Shown here: positions 48,757 through 58,728 of the stretch, piece after piece
How positions within the stretch are numbered: position 1 is the stretch's first letter
Layout: each line of letters begins with the position of its first letter
DNA from: Ensifer aridi
GTDB taxonomy: Bacteria > Pseudomonadota > Alphaproteobacteria > Rhizobiales > Rhizobiaceae
Assembly: GCF_002078505.1 (NCBI RefSeq)
Contig: NZ_LUAV01000014.1
Span: 2,402-66,401, forward strand
DNA: 64,000 bases
Direction of reading: 5' to 3'
Program-made: the position numbers and the translations under genes
The notes under the pieces: model-generated
The model's input: only the letters and a program-made list of their open reading frames with translations
Told to the model about the DNA's origin: nothing
Databases searched by the model: none

Positions 48757-49759
48757 GAATCGCGTCCCCCGCCGCGACCCTGCCCCGCCGCCGCAGCAGC
48801 GCCGCACCGAGATGCGCGTACGCCCGACCGGGCCGATCGTGCCGTCGGCCAACGTGTCCGGCAACGCACTGATGTGCGTCATCGCCATCATGTCCTTCCT
48901 CGCTTGCCTGACGCTCGGCGGCGTCAGCATGGTGCGGGCGACGGCGCAAAGCTGGCAGTCGCAGATCTCGCGGGAGATCACCATCCAGATCAAGCCCGAC
49001 GACAACCTCGATATGGAGAAGGCGCTCGCGGATGCGCGCGACCTGGCGCTGACCTTCAGCGGCACGACGGGCGGCACCATCATCGACCGCGCGGCGACGG
49101 CGCGCCTCCTGGAACCTTGGCTCGGGGGTGGATTGGACCTCAACGAACTGCCCGTGCCGCGACTTGTCGTCATAACGATCGACGAGAACAACCCTCCCGA
49201 TTTCGTGGCGATGCGCCAAGCGCTGACGGAGACCATTCCGCAGGCTTTTCTCGACGACCACCGCACCTGGGTCGATCGCCTGGTCGCAATGGCGGACACG
49301 ACCACGATGATCGGAACCGGCGTCCTGGTGCTGGTCTTCTCCGCCATGGTGCTCACGGTCGTCTTCGCGACCCGCGGCGCGCTCTCCGGCAACCGTCACA
49401 TCGTCGAGGTGCTGCACTTCGTCGGCGCGGAGGCGGGCTTCGTCGCTTCCGAATTTCAAAAGCATTTCCTCCGAATCAGCTTGAAGGGCGCCGGCGCCGG
49501 CGGGCTTCTTGCAGCCTTGTGCTTTGCCATGGCCAGCTTCTGGCAATCGCAAACGCTCGCGACCCCGGAAACCGACCAGGCGACGGCGCTGTTCGGCACC
49601 TTTGCCATCGGCTATACGGGGTATCTCGGCATTCTCGCGATCATCGTCGTCATCGCGCTGCTGACGACGTTGACGGCGCGCCTGACCGTCATGCGGACCA
49701 TCTACGAGATCGACCTCATCCGGTCGGACCCGGGCCGAACGGATACTTATCAGGGCTAG
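48749..49759 (+). CDS. ftsX: Cell division protein FtsX (permease-like)
   Basis: 336 aa from MNENRVPRRDPAPPPQQRR. Four helices: one near 40-62 (ALMCVIAIMSFLACLTL), a periplasmic loop of about 130 residues, then three in the C-terminal half (TMIGTGVLVLVFSAMVLTVV etc.). The Pro/Arg-rich N-tail is cytosolic. Translationally coupled to ftsE. A TTG three codons earlier (48740) is possible. Confidence 0.94.
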   Translation: MNENRVPRRDPAPPPQQRRTEMRVRPTGPIVPSANVSGNALMCVIAIMSFLACLTLGGVSMVRATAQSWQSQISREITIQIKPDDNLDMEKALADARDLALTFSGTTGGTIIDRAATARLLEPWLGGGLDLNELPVPRLVVITIDENNPPDFVAMRQALTETIPQAFLDDHRTWVDRLVAMADTTTMIGTGVLVLVFSAMVLTVVFATRGALSGNRHIVEVLHFVGAEAGFVASEFQKHFLRISLKGAGAGGLLAALCFAMASFWQSQTLATPETDQATALFGTFAIGYTGYLGILAIIVVIALLTTLTARLTVMRTIYEIDLIRSDPGRTDTYQG

Positions 49760-49848
49760 GGCCTTTCATGACCGGGAAGGCCTAATGCCATGAATCGCCC
49801 GCAATCGATCTATTCCCTGCCGCAATCTGCGGCTATGTGAAGAGAATC

Positions 49849-50577
49849 ATGATGGCGCAAGAGCTACGCGAGAGCGGAATGATCGAAAGGGGCAAATGGC
49901 TGGAGCGGGCCGCGCGCCGCCGTCGGTCCCGCAGCCTCCTGCGCAAGATTCTCCGCCGCGGCTTTTTCGTGCTTCTCGCCTTCCTCGCCATTTTCACTGC
50001 CGGCTTCCTGCAGTTCGCCGACACGGTTGCCTCGCTGCAGCCGCCGGCCACCCCCAAGGCGGATGCCATCGTCGTCCTCACAGGCGGTTTTCAGCGGATC
50101 AACCAGGCGGTGGACCTGCTCAAGGCCGGAGCCGGCGAGCGGCTGCTGATCTCCGGGGTACATCCGACGACGACCAGAAGCCAGATCCGCCGCAATACCC
50201 AGAGCTCGGCCGACCTCTTCAAATGCTGCGTCGACATCGGCCACGAAGCGGTCGATACGATCGGCAATGCAACCGAAGCTTCGCAGTGGATTCATGACCG
50301 GGGCTACAGGACCATCCTCGTCGTCACCAACAACTATCATATGCCGCGCAGCCTGCTCGAATTGCGTCGCGCGAGACCGGAAGCGAAGTTCATCGCCTAT
50401 CCCGTCGTCAATTCCGATCTCAAGACGACCAATTGGCTGCGCAATCCGCTCGTGCTGAAGGCCATTCTGCTCGAATACGGCAAATACTCGATCGCCTCCA
50501 TTCGCGAGATGGTGGGCGGGCGTTCGGCGAACGGGCTCAGGACCGAGCCCTCGCGGGTGACTCCCGCCGAAGAGTAA
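49849..50577 (+). CDS. YdcF/SanA-like DUF218 protein
   Basis: 242 aa (start uncertain: GTG 49837, ATG 49849, ATG 49879). Basic N-terminus, one membrane helix (FFVLLAFLAIFTAGFLQFA), then a DUF218 domain with ADAIVVLTGGFQRINQA, GNATEASQWIHDRGYRTILV and TNNYHMPRSLLEL. The family is linked to envelope integrity and vancomycin barrier (SanA) or to lipid carrier handling. Follows ftsX by 89 bp in the same direction and precedes plsC. Confidence 0.85.
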   Translation: MMAQELRESGMIERGKWLERAARRRRSRSLLRKILRRGFFVLLAFLAIFTAGFLQFADTVASLQPPATPKADAIVVLTGGFQRINQAVDLLKAGAGERLLISGVHPTTTRSQIRRNTQSSADLFKCCVDIGHEAVDTIGNATEASQWIHDRGYRTILVVTNNYHMPRSLLELRRARPEAKFIAYPVVNSDLKTTNWLRNPLVLKAILLEYGKYSIASIREMVGGRSANGLRTEPSRVTPAEE

Positions 50578-50739
50578 TGGTTCCGCGGGAGAAGGCGATC
50601 GGCGTGGCCGATGAGCGAAGCTCCCACTCTTCTCATGCGCTCTGGCGCGAGACTGTTTTCCTCGATCGCATATTCGTGTAGGCAGCGAAGCAATCGGCTG
50701 ATCGGCCGAAGTTTTCGCACCCCATCGAGAGCCTGCCAG

Positions 50740-51528
50740 ATGATCATCCTGCGTTCGATCCTCTTTAATCTGGTCTTCTATGCCAACCTGATCGTCCAGA
50801 TGATCGTGCTGACGCCGATCTACTTCCTGCTGCCGCGCAAGGCGGCCTGGTTCGTGCCAAAGAACTGGGTGCGAAGCAATCACTGGCTGCTCGCCAAGAT
50901 CGTCGGCACGACCTTCGAGGTCGAAGGCGTCGAGAACATTCCGAGGGGCTCCTATATTTTCGCGCCCAAGCATCAGTCCTTCTGGGACGCCTACGCACTT
51001 CTGCCCTGGCTCGAAGACCCCTTCTATATTCTCAAGCGCGAGCTCACCTGGATACCGCTGTTCGGCTGGTACATTATCAAGCAGCGCATGGTGCCGGTGA
51101 ACCGTGCCGCCCGTGGCAAGGCGATGACTGAGGTGATGGAGCGCACCAAGCGGGAAATGGCGGCGGGGCGGCAATTAATTATCTATCCGGAGGGCACGCG
51201 TCGGCCGCCCGGCGCGCCGCCGGAATATAAATACGGCATTGCCCGGCTCTATCGAGACCTGGAGGTGCGGGTCGTCCCTGTTGCCATGCATCCGGGATTG
51301 TTCTGGCCGCGGCGCAAGTTCCTGCGCTTCCCGGGCCATTTCAGGGTGCGTATCCTGCCGCCGATCGAGGCCGGCATGGACCCGGACGAATTTCTCGCGA
51401 AGCTGGTGGAGGTGACCGAGGCCGCAAGCGATGAACTTCTGATCGAAACCGTAAACGCTAATCCGCACCTGCCGCTGCCGCCTAGCGCGGAACAACGGCT
51501 GCGCGAACTTAGAGCCAAAGCGGAATAA
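50740..51528 (+). CDS. plsC: 1-acyl-sn-glycerol-3-phosphate acyltransferase
   Basis: 262 aa from MIILRSILFNLVFYANLIVQ. N-terminal membrane helix, then acyltransferase motifs: KHQSFWDAY (HX4D), VNRAARGKAM (motif II), and PEGTRRPPGAPPEYKYG (motif III). Adds the second acyl chain to make phosphatidic acid. A longer frame to 50611 is not conserved. Together with ydcF it continues an envelope-related stretch after ftsEX. Confidence 0.93.
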   Translation: MIILRSILFNLVFYANLIVQMIVLTPIYFLLPRKAAWFVPKNWVRSNHWLLAKIVGTTFEVEGVENIPRGSYIFAPKHQSFWDAYALLPWLEDPFYILKRELTWIPLFGWYIIKQRMVPVNRAARGKAMTEVMERTKREMAAGRQLIIYPEGTRRPPGAPPEYKYGIARLYRDLEVRVVPVAMHPGLFWPRRKFLRFPGHFRVRILPPIEAGMDPDEFLAKLVEVTEAASDELLIETVNANPHLPLPPSAEQRLRELRAKAE

Positions 51529-51580
51529 CAGGGAAAGGGTGCCGATCGTTTGTGATCCTTCGGCCGTGCTTCGGCCGGGA

Positions 51581-52144
51581 TCAGCGGATCTGGACCTGTG
51601 CCGAAGCGGCCGCGCCGGCGTTCAGGCTCGTCGCGACTTCCTCGAGCCAGTGGTCGCGGATGCCCATTTCCCTGAGATGCGCGAGCGTGTTGAGGACATA
51701 CTCACTATTCGGACCGGACTTGCCTACCGCGACCGCGACCGTCGCCGCCGCTTCCGCAGCCGTCAGCGCGCCGGCGTACTGGACGTGGTTGCGGTCAATC
51801 ACATAGGCAAGCGCCGGCACGCGACGTCCGTTGGCAAGCTGTACCGGCATCGTCCGTTCCTTGTAGACGCGTGTGACCAGTTCGCGCTCGCGCAGATAAT
51901 CGAGCACGTCAGCCTTTTCCGCGGATGCCACGCGGAAAGCCGTGCCGATACAGGAGCCGCCATGGTCGAGCCCGAGCACGAGGCCCGGGCGGCGCTCCGT
52001 TCCCCGATGCACCCAGGAATGCACGCAAAGCGAACGGCGGTAGCCGAAGGCGCGCGCCGTCCACTTCTCCTCGAAGCGAAACCCCGGATTCCACATCAAC
52101 GACCCGTAGCCAAAGACCCAAAATTCGTCCATATCCGCTGCCAT
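51581..52144 (-). CDS. Gamma-glutamylcyclotransferase (ChaC-like)
   Basis: 187 aa. WVFGYGSLMWNPGF is the glycine-rich substrate loop of GGCT fold enzymes; the Glu of the active site lies in the ELVTRVYKE segment; HSWVHRGTERRPGLVLGL and AFRVASAEKADVLDYLRERE are ChaC-typical. ChaC proteins split glutathione into 5-oxoproline and Cys-Gly. ATG at 52144 has AAGG just upstream; 52132 is an alternative. Confidence 0.9.
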   Translation of the reverse strand: MAADMDEFWVFGYGSLMWNPGFRFEEKWTARAFGYRRSLCVHSWVHRGTERRPGLVLGLDHGGSCIGTAFRVASAEKADVLDYLRERELVTRVYKERTMPVQLANGRRVPALAYVIDRNHVQYAGALTAAEAAATVAVAVGKSGPNSEYVLNTLAHLREMGIRDHWLEEVATSLNAGAAASAQVQIR

Positions 52145-52207
52145 CTAACCTTGCTGCCTGTCGGGCGCCGAATCACGTGTCGGCCTCCTGCGGCTCAGCC
52201 GAATTTT

Positions 52208-52279
52208 CTACTGCATGTTTCCTTAAATCGACCCGATTTAAGGAAAAAACATTTAGCGATTCAAGGTGCTACAGCGACC
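52208..52279. repeat. RIME-like repeat, truncated in its right palindrome
   Basis: The left palindrome is complete and near-perfect: CTACTGCATGTTTCCTTAAATCG followed by CGATTTAAGGAAAAAAC. The right palindrome begins GTGCTACAGCGACC (to 52279) and then departs from the consensus. Lies between the divergent ChaC-like and DUF2125 genes. Confidence 0.65.
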
Positions 52280-52396
52280 CCGTTTATGGCTCTGGCTGAA
52301 GCAGTCCAAGTCACGAACGCGACCTACGCTAGTTCGCCGCATCGGGACCGGCCACCCGAAAGGCCGCTCCCGACTATAAATGGAGTAGTCGATATC

Positions 52397-53410
52397 ATGA
52401 CGCTAACCGCAGTCGCCAACCGCTCGCCCGTCGCCAGGAAGTTTCTCTGGCTCACGGCGGGCGTCGTGCTCGTCGGCGGCCTCTATTCCGCCGGCTGGTT
52501 CCTTGCCGCGGACCAAATCGAGAAACGGTTGACGGCCTATCTTACCGAAAGGCCGGCGAGCGGCCTCGGCGGCGAATGCACAGACATGGAGGTACGGGGA
52601 TTTCCGTTCCGCATCGGTCTCTTCTGCAACGAGGTGCGCCTCGACGATACGCGCCGCGGCGCCTCCGCATCCTTCGGCGCCCTGAGATCGGCTGCGCAGG
52701 TCTACCAGCCCGGGCGGGCCGTCATCGAACTCGACGGCCCCGCCGAAATCCGCGTCTCGCCGGGCGTAACGGTGTCGGCCGACTGGACGCTGCTGCACGC
52801 AAGCCTTGCGGCGACCCTTTCGGGTATCGACCGAACTTCGCTTGCCTATGACAACCTGACGGGCACCGCGCGTTCGCCCCTGACAGGCAAAGGCCTCGGC
52901 TTCGGCGCAAGCCACGGCGAGGTGCATCTGCGCCAGAACGGTGGCGATCTCGACGCGGCACTCAGCATCGACAAGCTCGACCTGCGCCCGGACCAGGGAC
53001 CGAGCCTCGCCCCGCCCGCCGATATCGCGATGGATCTGACGGTCGCCGGCAAGGCCGAGTGGCTGCAGGCCGGCGCCTTTTCGTCTGATATGCTTCGCGG
53101 CGCCAGCGGGGAACTGCGTCAATTGACGCTCGACGCCGGCTCGGGAATGACCGCCAAGCTCTCCGGACCCTTCTCGGTCGACGATCAGGGGCTGATCTCC
53201 GGGGAGTTTTCGCTGACCATCGCGAATATCGATGCCTGGCGGGAAAACCTCGTTAAGATTGCTCCCGACGAGACCGATCTCGTCAACAACATCGCCAACA
53301 TGCTGAACGCGCTTGCAGGCGGCAGGAACGAGGCGACAGTCAAGCTCAACGTGCGCGACGGCACCGCTTTTCTCGCCTTCATTCCGGTGGGCGTACTGCC
53401 GGCGCTGTGA
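52397..53410 (+). CDS. DUF2125 domain protein
   Basis: 337 aa from MTLTAVANRSPVARKFLWL. One N-terminal membrane helix (FLWLTAGVVLVGGLYSAGWF), then a long beta-rich periplasmic domain with ECTDMEVRGFPFRIGLFCNEV, the DUF2125 signature. It has an AsmA-like look, and an envelope lipid or assembly role is a guess. Alphaproteobacteria-restricted. The frame continues upstream to 51539 but that part is a shadow of the ChaC-like gene. Ends 24 bp from the stop of tyrC (convergent). Confidence 0.85.
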   Translation: MTLTAVANRSPVARKFLWLTAGVVLVGGLYSAGWFLAADQIEKRLTAYLTERPASGLGGECTDMEVRGFPFRIGLFCNEVRLDDTRRGASASFGALRSAAQVYQPGRAVIELDGPAEIRVSPGVTVSADWTLLHASLAATLSGIDRTSLAYDNLTGTARSPLTGKGLGFGASHGEVHLRQNGGDLDAALSIDKLDLRPDQGPSLAPPADIAMDLTVAGKAEWLQAGAFSSDMLRGASGELRQLTLDAGSGMTAKLSGPFSVDDQGLISGEFSLTIANIDAWRENLVKIAPDETDLVNNIANMLNALAGGRNEATVKLNVRDGTAFLAFIPVGVLPAL

Positions 53411-53434
53411 GCGGCAACTGATGAAGCGGTCCTA

Positions 53435-54358
53435 TTATTGGTCCATGGCGTGCCGGCCGAAGTCCGGCATGGCCGTATCCTGGCCGGCCTGGATGATCGA
53501 CCGGCGGATCGCTCGCGTGCGGGTGAAGAGGTCGAACAGCTTGTCGCCGTCGCCCCAGCGGATCGCGCGCTGCAGGGAAGCCAGATCCTCCGAGAAGCGG
53601 GCGAGCATTTCCAGGATCGCGTCCTTGTTGTGCAGGCAGACGTCGCGCCACATGGTCGGGTCCGAAGCCGCCAAACGAGTGAAGTCGCGGAAGCCCGACG
53701 CCGAATATTTGATCACCTCCGACTCGGTTACCGTCTCCAGATCGTCGGCCGTCCCGACGATGTTGTAGGCGATGATGTGCGGAAGGTGCGAAACAATCGC
53801 CAGCACCTTGTCGTGATGTTCGGGATCCATCTCGTCGACCATCGAGCCGAGCGTTTCCCAGAAGAGCCGCAGCCTGGCGACCGCCTCCTCGTCAGTGCCG
53901 GGCGGCGGCGTCAGGATGCACCAGCGTCCGCGGAACAGCCCGACGAAGCCGGCGTCCGGTCCGGAATGCTCCGTGCCGGCGATCGGGTGGCCGGGCACGA
54001 AATGGACGCTCTTGGGCAGGTGCGGCGCCATCTGAGCGATGACCGAACCCTTCGTCGAGCCGACGTCGGTGACGATCGCTCCGGGTTTCAGATGCGCGGC
54101 GATGTCCGCCGCCACGGCGCCCGAGGCCCCGACGGGCACGGAGACGATGACGAGATCCGCGTCCTTCACCGCCTCGGCAGCCGAAAGCGTGTAGCGGTCG
54201 CCGAGGCCGAGCTCGCCAGCGCGCTTCAGCGTTGCTTCGCTGCGCGTCGAGACGACGATCGTTCCGGCAAGCTGCTTCTCGCGGATTTCCCGGGCGATCG
54301 ACGAACCGATCAGGCCGATGCCGATAAGGGCGATGGTTTCGAATTGCTGAGCCATCAT
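53435..54358 (-). CDS. tyrC: Prephenate/arogenate dehydrogenase (cyclohexadienyl dehydrogenase)
   Basis: 307 aa. NAD(P) motif [38 protein letters not shown] and [19 protein letters not shown] (catalytic His-Pro region). Oxidative decarboxylation of prephenate or arogenate for tyrosine synthesis. No chorismate mutase or ACT domain. ATG overlaps the hisC stop by 4 bp; an ATG one codon later is also possible. Confidence 0.93.
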   Translation of the reverse strand: MMAQQFETIALIGIGLIGSSIAREIREKQLAGTIVVSTRSEATLKRAGELGLGDRYTLSAAEAVKDADLVIVSVPVGASGAVAADIAAHLKPGAIVTDVGSTKGSVIAQMAPHLPKSVHFVPGHPIAGTEHSGPDAGFVGLFRGRWCILTPPPGTDEEAVARLRLFWETLGSMVDEMDPEHHDKVLAIVSHLPHIIAYNIVGTADDLETVTESEVIKYSASGFRDFTRLAASDPTMWRDVCLHNKDAILEMLARFSEDLASLQRAIRWGDGDKLFDLFTRTRAIRRSIIQAGQDTAMPDFGRHAMDQ

Positions 54359-55461
54359 TTACGTCCCATGAATTCTTTGAGCGCCGCGATCACGCCTTCG
54401 TTCGCCTCCTGCGAGCCGATGGTCATGCGCAGCGCATTGGGAAAGCCGTAAGCGCCGACCGCACGCAGGATGAAGCCGCGGCTCGTCAGGAACGCATCAG
54501 CCTCCTCGGCCGACTTATCCGCTTCATCAGGGAAGTGGACCAGCACGAAGTTGGTCACCGACGGGGTGACGCGAAGACCGACCGCCGTAAGCGCCTCGCT
54601 GACCCTTGCGAGCCAGGTGAGATTGTGATCGACGGCCGCGGCGACGAAGGCCTGGTCGCGGATCGCCGCCGCACCGGCCGCGATCGCCGGCGCGTTGAGA
54701 TTGAAGGGGCCGCGCACACGATCCACCGCCTCCACCACGTGGCGCGGCGTATACATCCAGCCGATACGCAAGCCTGCAAGCCCGTAGATCTTCGAGAAGG
54801 TTCGCGTCATTACGACGTTACGATTGCCGGACACAAGTTCAAGCCCGGCTTCGTAGTCGTTGCGCCGGACATATTCCGCGTAAGCCGCATCAAGCACCAG
54901 CAGCACGCCGGCCGGAAGCCCCGCATGCAGGCGACGGACCTCGTCCAGCGGAATATAGGTGCCCGTCGGGTTCGCCGGATTGGCGATGAATACGATCTTC
55001 GTCCGCTCCGTCACGGCCGCGAGGATCGCATCGACATCGATGCGCTGATCCCGCTCCTTGACCGTCACGGGCGTGCCGCCGGCCGCCATGATCTGAATCT
55101 TGTAGACAAGGAAGCCGTGCTCGGTGACGATTCCCTCGTCGCCGGGTGCGAGATAAGTGTGGCAAAGAAGGCCGAGCAACTCGTCGGAACCATTGCCGCA
55201 GAGGATATTGGCGGGGTTCAAGCCGTGAACGGCGGCGATCGCGTCCTTCAACGCATGCGCCTGGCCGTCCGGATAGCGCTCGAGAGTGAACACGGCTTGC
55301 TGGAACGCGTCGATCGCGCGCGGGCTCGGCCCGAGCGGCGTTTCGTTCGACGACAGCTTGTGCACGTTGGCGACGCCCGGCGCATGTTCCTTGCCCGGCA
55401 CATAGGCGGCGATATCCAATATGCCGGGACGCGGCTCAGGGCTCTTCGAGACAAGGTTCAT
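54355..55461 (-). CDS. hisC: Histidinol-phosphate/aromatic aminotransferase
   Basis: 368 aa from [20 protein letters not shown]. Fold-type I PLP enzyme: [20 protein letters not shown] lysine in [28 protein letters not shown], and the C-terminal Arg in [21 protein letters not shown]. HisC-type enzymes of this length also transaminate aromatic acids; coupling to tyrC suggests tyrosine/phenylalanine use as well as histidine. Longer frame to 55644 is not conserved. Confidence 0.92.
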   Translation of the reverse strand: MNLVSKSPEPRPGILDIAAYVPGKEHAPGVANVHKLSSNETPLGPSPRAIDAFQQAVFTLERYPDGQAHALKDAIAAVHGLNPANILCGNGSDELLGLLCHTYLAPGDEGIVTEHGFLVYKIQIMAAGGTPVTVKERDQRIDVDAILAAVTERTKIVFIANPANPTGTYIPLDEVRRLHAGLPAGVLLVLDAAYAEYVRRNDYEAGLELVSGNRNVVMTRTFSKIYGLAGLRIGWMYTPRHVVEAVDRVRGPFNLNAPAIAAGAAAIRDQAFVAAAVDHNLTWLARVSEALTAVGLRVTPSVTNFVLVHFPDEADKSAEEADAFLTSRGFILRAVGAYGFPNALRMTIGSQEANEGVIAALKEFMGRK

Positions 55462-55573
55462 CGGCTCAGCTTTCGCGGGAGGAATGCGGTCCAGCCAATA
55501 CCGGGGCCGGCGATATTTGTCGAGTGCGACGTGGGCCGCGTCGATGCGGGGATAGCGCGAAAACACGCCCGAG

Positions 55574-56326
55574 CTACGATCGACTGCGCGTGCTGGGCAC
55601 ACCCTGCGGCGCCAGCACCGGAACGAAGACTCGGCGCGAAGCACGCGCGGCCACCGGCAAGCCCTGATAGAGCCGCTTCTGCGCCTCGACGATAATGACG
55701 CCGGAAAAGACCGGCCAGAGCGACCGGCCGAAGCGCTCGATGCCGTGACGGAGGCGGAGAACCAGCTTGCGCTTCGAGGGCGGGAAGAACAGCGCCTCGG
55801 CCGTCGCGCCGGGCGTGAAGTTGGTTTCGCGCAACAGCGCCGTCAGCTGTCCGCGCGAATAGGGCCGACCCGAGCCGAAGGGGGTGTGCTCCATTCGCGC
55901 CCAGACGCCGCGTCGGTTCGGCACGACGATCACGAGGCGCCCTCCCGGTGCAAGCACCCGCCAGATCTCTTTCATTGTCTCGCGCGGGCTCTCGGCGAAT
56001 TCCAGCGAATGAACCATCAGCACGCGGTCGATCGAGGCATCCGGCAGCGGCAATTCCTCGTCGAAGACGAGCGCGGTCGAAGAGAGCTCGGCAGCCGGCC
56101 AGTTTACCGCGCCCTGGCCCGCCGGCATGAAGGCGAAAGTCCGTTCCGTGTCGGCGCGGAAGCGCTCGAGATACGGCACCGCATAGCCAAGCCCGACGAG
56201 CCGCTCCTCCGGCAGGCGCGCCCAGACCGAAGCGAGGGCCATGCTGACGGATTGCTCCGCCATGCGGCCGAGTTCGGAATGGTAGAATTGGCGGAGATCG
56301 ACGATATCGGTGTGCATGGGCAACAT
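55574..56326 (-). CDS. Class I SAM-dependent methyltransferase
   Basis: 250 aa. [20 protein letters not shown] is the N-terminus of a rhizobial family found next to gloB; it lacks the usual GxGxG ([20 protein letters not shown] takes its place). Later motifs are clear: [39 protein letters not shown]. Substrate unknown. Upstream of hisC-tyrC by 112 bp and divergent from gloB; start may be the ATG at 56317. Confidence 0.82.
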   Translation of the reverse strand: MLPMHTDIVDLRQFYHSELGRMAEQSVSMALASVWARLPEERLVGLGYAVPYLERFRADTERTFAFMPAGQGAVNWPAAELSSTALVFDEELPLPDASIDRVLMVHSLEFAESPRETMKEIWRVLAPGGRLVIVVPNRRGVWARMEHTPFGSGRPYSRGQLTALLRETNFTPGATAEALFFPPSKRKLVLRLRHGIERFGRSLWPVFSGVIIVEAQKRLYQGLPVAARASRRVFVPVLAPQGVPSTRSRS

Positions 56327-56439
56327 GTTAGCCTTGAGGCAGTAGACTTCAAGGCGAGCCTCGCTACATTCGCTAGAGCGGGACCGTGCGAGCGGTTTTC
56401 CTCGACCCCGCTACCCATACCCGATCGGAGGACCAAGCG

Positions 56440-57210
56440 ATGGCGGCGCTCGAACTCGACCTCTTCCTCTGCCGCACCGACAATTTCGGTGTGCTTCTCC
56501 ACGACCGCGTAAGCGGCGCCACGGCATCGATCGATGCGCCGGAGGAGCAGCCGATCCTCGACGCGCTCGAACGGCGCGGCTGGCAACTGACGCATATCCT
56601 GACGACGCATCATCATGGCGACCATGTGGCCGCGAATGTAAGCCTCAAGGAACGCTTCGGCGTGACGATCATCGGCCCGAAGAACGAGGCGTCGAAGATT
56701 CCCGGCATCGACAGGACCGTAGGCCACGGCGACCGCTTCGACTTCGCCGGCCATCCGGTCGAGATCATTGAAACCCCGGGGCATACGGCCGGTCACATCT
56801 GCTACCATTTCCCTCAAGACAAGCTGCTCTTTGCCGCCGACACGCTTTTTGCGCTCGGATGCGGCCGGCTCTTCGAAGGTACGGCCGAGACGATGTGGCA
56901 ATCACTGAACCGCCTGATGGCGCTTCCCGACGACACCGCCGTCTATTTCGGCCACGAATACACGCTTTCCAACGCCCATTTCGCCGTCACCGTCGACCCG
57001 GAAAACAAGGAGCTCAAGGAACGCGCCGCGGAAATCGAGGAGACCCGGTTGGACGGCGGATTCACCGCGCCGACGACGATCGGCCTTGAAAAGCGGACGA
57101 ACCCTTTCCTGCGCGCCGGCGACCCGAGGATTCGCGCGAATCTCGGCATGGAGAAGGCGAGCGACGCAGCGGTTTTCGCTGAGATTCGCAAGCGCAAGGA
57201 CAATTTCTAG
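56440..57210 (+). CDS. gloB: Hydroxyacylglutathione hydrolase (glyoxalase II)
   Basis: 256 aa from [26 protein letters not shown] 8 nt before the ATG. Metal site [11 protein letters not shown] (HxHxDH form), [32 protein letters not shown] and [14 protein letters not shown]. Hydrolyses S-lactoylglutathione in methylglyoxal detoxification. The cupin gene follows with no gap. Confidence 0.95.
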   Translation: MAALELDLFLCRTDNFGVLLHDRVSGATASIDAPEEQPILDALERRGWQLTHILTTHHHGDHVAANVSLKERFGVTIIGPKNEASKIPGIDRTVGHGDRFDFAGHPVEIIETPGHTAGHICYHFPQDKLLFAADTLFALGCGRLFEGTAETMWQSLNRLMALPDDTAVYFGHEYTLSNAHFAVTVDPENKELKERAAEIEETRLDGGFTAPTTIGLEKRTNPFLRAGDPRIRANLGMEKASDAAVFAEIRKRKDNF

Positions 57211-57654
57211 ATGACCACGTCGCCGGCAATGACGGCTGCGGAGATCATCGAGATGCTCGGGCTCGTCCGGCATCCGGAAGGCGGCTGGTACGGTGAGACA
57301 TTCCGCGATCCGGCCGGCGGCCGGCGTGGCCATTCGACCGCGATCTACTATCTCCTCGAGAGGGGCGATCGCTCGCACTGGCACCGCGTCCGCGACGCCG
57401 TCGAGATCTGGCACTATTACGCCGGCTCGCCGCTCGAGCTCGGCATTGCCGAACCGGGAAAGCCTGCTTCACGCGTCCGGCTCGGCCCGGACCTCCCCGG
57501 CGGAGAGCGGCCGCAACACGTCGTTCCCGCCGATTGGTGGCAGTCCGCCACATCACTCGGAGACTGGACGCTCGTCGGCTGCACCGTCGCACCCGGTTTC
57601 GACTTCTCCGCCTTCGAGATGGCGCCGCCCGATTGGCGGCCGCCTGAGGGGTGA
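57211..57654 (+). CDS. Cupin superfamily protein (DUF985)
   Basis: 147 aa. LVRHPEGGWYGETFRDP opens the DUF985 family; YLLERGDRSHWHRV and EIWHYYAGSPLEL are the two cupin motifs with likely metal-binding His residues; WQSATSLGDWTLVGCTVAPGF is the C-terminal signature. The ATG follows the gloB stop with zero spacing, so it is coupled to gloB. Function unknown; a sugar or small-molecule binding role is inferred from the fold. Confidence 0.87.
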   Translation: MTTSPAMTAAEIIEMLGLVRHPEGGWYGETFRDPAGGRRGHSTAIYYLLERGDRSHWHRVRDAVEIWHYYAGSPLELGIAEPGKPASRVRLGPDLPGGERPQHVVPADWWQSATSLGDWTLVGCTVAPGFDFSAFEMAPPDWRPPEG

Positions 57655-57656
57655 TC

Positions 57657-58547
57657 CTACTCCGCCGGCTGCGCCGCGGCCTTGCCCTTGCGGAAGATCA
57701 TGTCCTTCGCCGCGAGCACGGCGCCGCCGGTCACGAGCAGGCAGGCGGCCGCGATCCGCCAGGACGGCTCGGCGAAGCCGAACAGGATCAGGATCAAGGT
57801 CGAGAGCACCGGTGCGGCGTAGCTCGCCACACCCAGGAACTGGATATCGCCGTTTTTCACGCCGAAATCCCAGGCATAGAAAGCCGCGCCAACCGGGAGA
57901 AGGCCAAGCCCCGCAACCGCGAGCCACTCGAAGGCAGTCTGCGGCCAGACGGTCGTTTCAAGGCCGAGATGACAGAAGAAGGACAGAACGGAGGTCGCCA
58001 AGCAGAAGCCGGTAACGACGTCGGTCGACACCGCGCCGAAGCGCCGTGTGATCAGTGAATAGCCGGACCAGGTGAAGGCGCAGAGGAAGGCTGCGCCATA
58101 GCCAAGCGTGTAGGCGCCGTCGAAGGCGATGCCGTTTCGGGCAACGATCAGGATCGTGCCGCAAAGACCGGCGAGCGCGCCGGCGATGTGGTACCAGCGC
58201 AGCCTTTCGCCCGGCAGCAACGCCGAGCCGACGACGATCAGCAGCGGCCAAAGATAGGCGATCAACCCCGCCTCCACGGCCGGCGCATTGCGAAGCGCCG
58301 TGAAATAAAGAAAGTGATAGCCGAAAAGGCCGGCAACGCCGGTGACCCAGACCTTTGCCGGCTGTTTCAGAAGAGCCAGGCGTTCTGGCTTCGACACCAG
58401 CACGATGATTCCTGGCAAGCTGCCGATAAGGAAGCAGATGGCCGAAAGCTGAAACGGCGGCATCTTGCCGGACGCAGCGGTAAAGAGCGCCAGCAGCGAC
58501 CACATCAGGATCGCGGAGAAACCGATCAGTGTTGCCTTGACCTTCAT
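57657..58547 (-). CDS. DMT-superfamily exporter (YddG-like, aromatic amino acids)
   Basis: 296 aa from MKVKATLIGFSAILMWSLLA, with GAGGGG before the ATG. Ten helices in two EamA repeats. FSAILMWSLLALFTAASG, PPFQLSAICFLIGSLPG and YLWPLLIVVGSALLPGERLR match the YddG branch, which exports aromatic amino acids. Convergent with the cupin gene, 2 bp between stops. Aromatic specificity would suit the nearby tyrC-hisC genes but is inferred. Confidence 0.85.
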   Translation of the reverse strand: MKVKATLIGFSAILMWSLLALFTAASGKMPPFQLSAICFLIGSLPGIIVLVSKPERLALLKQPAKVWVTGVAGLFGYHFLYFTALRNAPAVEAGLIAYLWPLLIVVGSALLPGERLRWYHIAGALAGLCGTILIVARNGIAFDGAYTLGYGAAFLCAFTWSGYSLITRRFGAVSTDVVTGFCLATSVLSFFCHLGLETTVWPQTAFEWLAVAGLGLLPVGAAFYAWDFGVKNGDIQFLGVASYAAPVLSTLILILFGFAEPSWRIAAACLLVTGGAVLAAKDMIFRKGKAAAQPAE

Positions 58548-58728
58548 TCCTGCCCCTCGTGCGGTCCGAGCACGCCGGACCCGCATGTCATCGTATCGTC
58601 GAGGCCAATCGCGAAACAGCCTCCGCGGGCTCCACCGGCACTCACTCGACTGTCACTGATCTATCGCGCTTGCGCGATTCCGGAAAGAGGCGACTTGGGC
58701 GGACGCCCAAACCATATGGGGCGGCGCC

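Noticed and set aside
51539..52396. N-terminal 286-codon extension of the DUF2125 gene
   Set aside because: Antisense to the ChaC-like gene and unlike DUF2125 proteins; the membrane helix of the true N-terminus starts after 52397.
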